Notes under the pieces: model-generated
What the model was told of the DNA's origin: nothing
Seen by the model: only the letters and a program-made list of their open reading frames with translations
Databases searched by the model: none
Program-made: the position numbers and the translations under genes
In this document: positions 59,796 through 64,000 of the stretch, piece by piece
Layout of the letters: the number at the start of each line of letters is the position of its first letter
How positions within the stretch are numbered: position 1 is the first letter of the stretch
NCBI GenBank assembly: GCA_030867875.1
Contig: JAOWCC010001608.1
Coordinates: 1-64,000, forward strand
Length of the DNA stretch: 64,000 nucleotides
Direction of reading: 5' to 3'
Source of the DNA: Actinernus sp. WN-2022
Lineage: Eukaryota; Cnidaria; Anthozoa; Actiniaria; Actinernidae

Positions 59796-60110
59796 TGGAG
59801 TAAAAAAAAAAAGGTTCAGGACCATCTCCTTACTGGAGTTATTTTAACTACAGTATGTTAACTCTTATTTTGGAGTAAAAACAGCCCCAGTTTGGAGTTA
59901 ATGTAACTCTAAAATTGGAGTAGAACTAACTCTAATGTGGGAGTATAAATCACTCTGAAAGTGGTGTACTAGGAAAAGGTTCAGGACCATCCCCTTACTA
60001 GAGTTATTTTAACTCTAATATTTTAACTTCAGTTTTGGAGTTTAATAACACTCCCAAATAAGAGTAAAGTTTACTCTCGTAGGAGTAAACAAATCTGATT
60101 GGAGAAAAAC
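59796..60110. repeat. GAGT/ACTC-rich repeat with ~160-bp duplication
   Basis: The phrase GGTTCAGGACCATCYCCTTA followed by CT-GAGTTATTTTAAC occurs at about 59813 and 59974. Between and after them, 'ttggagtta', 'gtaactcta', 'attggagta' and similar GAGT/ACTC words repeat in both orientations at 15-25 bp spacing. It lies directly upstream of the hAT exon, on its intron side. Confidence 0.6.
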
Positions 60111-60994
60111 TAACCCAACCATTTTTACCCCCAAATGAAATAAAAGTTAACATTAAAATCAAAGTCTGAACACAATAATGTCTAAGTACATATTTTAATA
60201 TAATAGATATGGGCAAATTTACAAGAATATATGTGTGTATAAAATAGAAATATTTACTTTAAAGCAACATGTATGCATTTCCCTTTGGATTACTTTGATG
60301 CAGAATGATATTTAACTCAAACAATATATATATATAAAAACTATACTCAAAATAAACTACTGATACAGATTTTCAGTACACACTGGTCTATAATAATTAT
60401 TGTTGTTCTCGTTAGAAAACACTTACTCATAGTGAGTGTCATCAAAATAACTTCAATTAACAAGGTTTTACAACCTATCAATCGTTTTCTTTTCCGGCTT
60501 CTATACTCTTGGTTACAAAGGTAAATATTATGTAAGGATGATAGGGAATAATGATAGAGAATATATTATTAACAACTACATGTATACTGTATTCTTACCC
60601 CACAAGCAATGTCTTCTTCGACTCCACGAAAAGCGAGAAAAAAGGAAGGCTCTGCAGTATATGTTGTTTTCTTATTGAGCATGCAGCAGCGATTTTATCT
60701 TGTGCCAGACTCACTCCATTGTGTCTGACACCTACATCCGTCATTGTTGCAGTGGGCCCAGGTTTGGTCCAGAATCAGCTTCAATCAAAAATTAGCCGCA
60801 CGGTGATCAACCGATTTTAACAGGCTTGTCAAGCCCAACATCTTAAGCAAAGAAAAACATGAATGCCTCACAGCCTTTTCTTTTCATGAAGTTGAAGAAG
60901 GCTCTGCTCACAGCATACTCTATTCTTTGCTTCATTTAGAACAGCTGCCTCACAAAATAAATAGACATTATTATAAGTAATTGCATGACATTTC
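60111..60994. other. no recognisable gene
   Basis: AT-rich DNA without a supported frame or clear repeat. Confidence 0.4.
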
Positions 60995-61110
60995 AGGAGA
61001 TCAGTGATTAAATTTCCCCGCAAGCCAATGGAGGTTTGTAAAGGTCCCTCTGCCTGTGGCTGTTACAAATCCTCCCAAAGCCCAAGGGGAAATTTAATAA
61101 CTAATCTCCT
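60995..61110. mobile_element. short hairpin MITE
   Basis: AGGAGATCAGTGATTAAATTTCCCC at the left pairs with GGGGAAATTTAATAACTAATCTCCT at the right, and the arms continue inward ('ggaggtttgtaa' against 'ttacaaatcctcc'). At 116 bp almost all of it is hairpin. No target duplication could be read. Confidence 0.55.
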
Positions 61111-61439
61111 AAATTTTAATGATTAGTTTGTAATACCATGAATAACCAAGGAACCGAACTAGCTCCGATAAGTACTTGTATAAACTACAAAACATTTCAG
61201 TTGGGTTACTTTCGAAAACTTTATGTGCTTGATTGAGGGCCATTGAATGAATTACCCTAGGGAAAAGTACATTCTTTATGAGAAGAATAACAGTAAAATA
61301 CAATGCACATGTGGTTGACTAAATATTTAAGGAGCATGCATGGAGTTTTATAATTAAGTTACATATTTTGGTTTTAAGTACCATATCCCACATGGAAGCA
61401 ACATGAAGAAGCCATATAATGGGAAGGGTACAGGGTAAC

Positions 61440-62080
61440 TAGCCTGTGTCGCATCCGAACTAAACCCAGGTTAAGTCTGCAAACCAGCGACGGAAAGCTT
61501 GTACTAGACCCCCAGCAGCATACCATAATTTGAGTATGTGTTCCGATTGGCTTTTAAAAATGCTTTTTGTTACATGTTCAACTGTCACCAGTTAATCTCC
61601 CCAGAATCCAAGAACCACTTGCACCAGAACACTCGTCTGGCAGGAAATGTTAGTGGAAATACAGAGGCTAAACTTCAAAAATATGGATGTAGAATCGGTT
61701 CAAACAGCTTCGTATATATTCTGTTCTTAGCTTTTATCAAGAAATAAGAAATATTTTGGAAGAACTCATCTATTTTGAGGCTGAACTAGTGAGCTCGTAT
61801 AAAATGCCGACAAAAGCGAGTCGTTGCTAATTTAATTTTACATGTATACTGTAATTGGTCTAGACAAATGGGGAATGGAATGTTGTGCTGATGTAAGCAG
61901 CTGTTGGAGCTATCGCATGGCGTAACGATCTAGTCATTTCAAAATAGAAAAAGCATTTTTAAAAGCCAATCAGAACGTGTACTCAAATCACGGTACGCTG
62001 CTGGGGGTCTAGAACAAGCTCTCTGTTGCTGGTTTGCAGATGGACTTAACCAGGGTTCAGTTCAGATACAATGCAGGCTA
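61440..62080. mobile_element. inverted-repeat element with ~120-bp arms and near 9-bp duplication
   Basis: The left arm begins TAGCCTGTGTCGCATCCGAA and includes 'ctgcaaaccagc', 'ctagacccccagcagc' and 'gattggcttttaaaaatgc'. The right arm is its diverged complement. Borders carry CAGGGTAAC (61431-61439) and CAGGGTAAT (62081-62089), a 9-bp duplication with one difference, suggesting Mutator-like transposition. The interior has no transposase. Its termini TAGCCTG match those of the next element at 62121. Confidence 0.7.
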
Positions 62081-62310
62081 CAGGGTAATGAGCATTGTGC
62101 CCTCCTAGGGGCCATAAATTTAGCCTGATTTTCAGATGGTCGAGGACATCCGCTCACTTCCTCCCACCTCCCCATCTGATGGACTTTGACAGAAACCAGT
62201 GTTCTGGTCATTGTTTCATTTCGACCAATCAGAGCGAAGGTTTCATTCTTAGAGAACTGAGGTATGCATGGAATGTCTCTTGAGTGCAGCCTGCATGAAT
62301 GTGAAGCCAA

Positions 62311-62468
62311 ATGGTGGACGATGCAAACGGACTTGATATGGCTTTGGAGAAAGCGTGCGAAACTTTCGACATTTCTGAATTATTTCCCAAACAGAGAAAG
62401 GCATTATCATACTTTGTTTCCTGGAAGGACCTTTGCTACCACAGCTGCATCTATAAGGCGACGACCAG
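62311..62468 (+). pseudogene. RecQ-like helicase first exon, left arm copy
   Basis: From the ATG at 62311 it reads LDMALEKACETFDISELFPK and QRKALSYFVSWKDL, then diverges, with a possible donor after CAG at 62468. The pattern 'F-x-I-x-x-L-x-P-x-Q-x-x-A-I/V...K-D' is the motif-0 region of RecQ/BLM-type helicases; the Walker A exon that should follow is absent. It is the inverted partner of the copy at 63289-63445. Assignment is by short similarity and is not certain. Confidence 0.5.
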
Positions 62469-63288
62469 GTCGAGAACTGAGAAGAGAGAAATGATAGTCT
62501 TCTACAACTTCTACAGATTGTCAGAATCACGGCTCTTTCATGCACTGCAGAATATGTTCTACAGCTTCAAACTTATAGAAACAGAATGTGGAGAAACAAG
62601 TTGTCCTCAGACGTGTACCAGGAAAATCTGATAGGAAGCGCTATCGATATCATGATGTTTATCAATCTACTAGCTACGAGCTTTTGAAAATCATTAATCT
62701 TCCTTGACCGCTTTGTATGCCGTATTAAAATGTAATGTCTCCTAGAATGTTGGCAATTAGAAGACCAAATATTTCATGAAATGTAATGATTTTTTTACAG
62801 CAGTGAACACACATACGGAGTATGTCATGGTAATAGTTTCACGACATTTGGGCAATTATTTATGTTTGCAAAATTTTTAACACTTTATTTTGACAATTTT
62901 GCTGTCCTAAAAGCTGAAATATCTTAGCTTTTTCGCCTTAAGAAGACTAAATCTTGGTTGACTAAATCTAAGTTGGATTACATTTGCCTAAATATTTATG
63001 TTATCAGAATTTTGAACAGTCTTGATTTTGACAAATTGTAAAGTACAACAAATCCGGTAGTTAGATCAGTGTTGTGACCATGAGCTTGAAATACTGTACA
63101 AAAAATCCTATTTAAAAAGTTCCTGCTGCCCAAAAAAACAGAGCAACTCACACAGGATAGGGTTAGTTCTGAGAAATCGACATAAGTTTGAAGCTGTAAA
63201 ACATAAGAATTCTGCAGTACAGGAAAGTGCGTGATTCTGGCGAGCTGTACTAGAAGGCTAAATAATTTCTCCTCTCTCGATTCTGTAC

Positions 63289-63445
63289 CTGGTCGTCGCC
63301 TATAGATGCAGCTGTGATGGCCAAGGTCCTTTCGGGAAACAAGGGGTAATACTGCCTTTTGCTGTTCGGGAAATAATTCAGAAATGCCGAAAGTTTCGCA
63401 CGCTTTCTCCAAAGCCATTTCAAGTCCGTTTGTATCGTCCGCCAT
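63289..63445 (-). pseudogene. RecQ-like helicase first exon, right arm copy
   Basis: From the ATG at 63445: MADDTNGLEMALEKACETFG, ISELFPEQQKAVLPLVSRKD, then a divergent tail and a canonical donor CAG|gtacag at 63289. The sequence keeps the conserved Gln of motif 0 (PEQQKAV). The exon looks intact here, while the left copy shows changes. No downstream helicase exon exists within the window. Confidence 0.5.
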
Positions 63446-63630
63446 TTGGGTTGTCCTTCATGCAGGCTCCACTGGACATTCCACGCATACCTCAGTTCTC
63501 TAAAAATAAAACCTTCACTCTGATTGGTCGAAATTACATGACGTCAGGAACACGGTTTCTGCCAAAGTCCATCAGACGGGGAGGTGGGAGGAAGTGAGTG
63601 GATGACCTCGACCGTCTGAAAATCAGGCTA

Positions 63631-64000
63631 CCATGACCTGGGTGTGCCAGGGGACATTCCAATGTTCCCTCATCAGAGTGCCCCTCTAATTTTCTCTCAT
63701 GCTTATTATGCATGTACCATATACCTTCAGGGTACAGACTACAGTAATGGTTGTATACTGAATAGAATAAGGGCTGTACATGGGCAACCTGATCACTGAT
63801 AAATTAGTGTTGACTGTACTAATTTGTTAGGTGTTTACAAAGTACACGTAACAGTCTTCAAAAGTGTGTGCACAAATTTTGATATTTTGCTTTAAACAAA
63901 TTTCATGGTCATTTGAACTTTGAAGGTGAATATCAGTGGAAGGCAATGCAAAGTGAATAAAAAATGCCATAGCATTTGCTTAAAGCAAAATTCACACACA
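63631..64000. other. no recognisable gene
   Basis: AT-rich end of the window with no supported feature. Confidence 0.5.

Larger units (their letters stand above)
62121..63630. mobile_element. 1.5-kb element with ~390-bp arms carrying a captured gene 5' end
   Basis: The left arm (62121 to about 62490) and right arm (about 63265 to 63630) are inverted copies beginning TAGCCTGATTTTCAG. Each includes promoter-side DNA, a start codon and a first exon of a RecQ-like protein, so the coding copies point toward each other. Possible 9-bp flanks CCATAAATT and CCATGACCT share six positions. A gene fragment inside long terminal inverted repeats is the architecture of Pack-MULE elements in plants. Confidence 0.65.

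Overview
The window reads as AT-rich animal nuclear DNA, most likely from an anthozoan cnidarian such as a stony coral. The evidence is the mixture of repeat families (DIRS, CR1/L2-like LINEs, piggyBac, Tigger, hAT, ISL2EU-like THAP-transposase plus YqaJ elements), several multicopy protein families that I associate with coral genomes, and the very frequent palindromic octamer TACATGTA. No bacterial gene organisation, rRNA, CRISPR array or intact long host gene is visible. Species assignment is inference.

Layout. 1-14 kb holds no convincing host gene and is dotted with small inverted-repeat (MITE-like) elements; several have readable target duplications (TTA, TTAA, an 8-bp duplication). 14-17.2 kb holds an L1-like reverse-transcriptase scrap with a TTAA element inside it, then a 2.1-kb TA-flanked element with CGCAAGAAGTT subterminal repeats. 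17.3-21.3 kb is a decayed DIRS retrotransposon on the minus strand (Gag, RT, RNase H, tyrosine recombinase N-terminal part). 21.5-26 kb holds minus-strand LINE and piggyBac fragments. 28.2-33.0 kb is a nearly intact ISL2EU-like element with its THAP/DDE transposase and SAP-SWIM-YqaJ nuclease in convergent orientation. 33-34.6 kb is a LINE split by a 741-bp element with a perfect 9-bp duplication. 36.5-38.3 kb is a Tigger/pogo TIR element that also contains a two-exon HIRAN-like reading frame. 38.8-40.1 kb is another LINE. 41.7-42.3 kb is an exon-like scrap of an uncharacterised family. 44.1-45.9 and 46.3-51.5 kb are two more ISL2EU-like copies.

The standout is 52.6-56.1 kb, minus strand: a decayed but almost full-length RAG1-like gene. 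Its pieces run in RAG1 order: N-terminal zinc motifs, C3HC4 RING, DNA-binding/dimerisation region, the D, D and E catalytic motifs, the zinc region between them, and a C-terminal CCHC zinc knuckle like that of invertebrate RAG1-like transposases. A 5'-truncated LINE interrupts it between the second catalytic Asp and the zinc region. No RAG2-like partner or terminal repeats could be recognised.

58-60 kb carries a cysteine-cluster protein fragment and a hAT transposase fragment. 61.4-63.6 kb carries two neighbouring inverted-repeat elements; the second has arms of about 390 bp, each carrying a copy of what looks like the first exon of a RecQ-like helicase (Pack-MULE-like capture). Overall this is a transposon graveyard with repeated nested insertions; the only intact spliced reading frame is the small HIRAN-like one.
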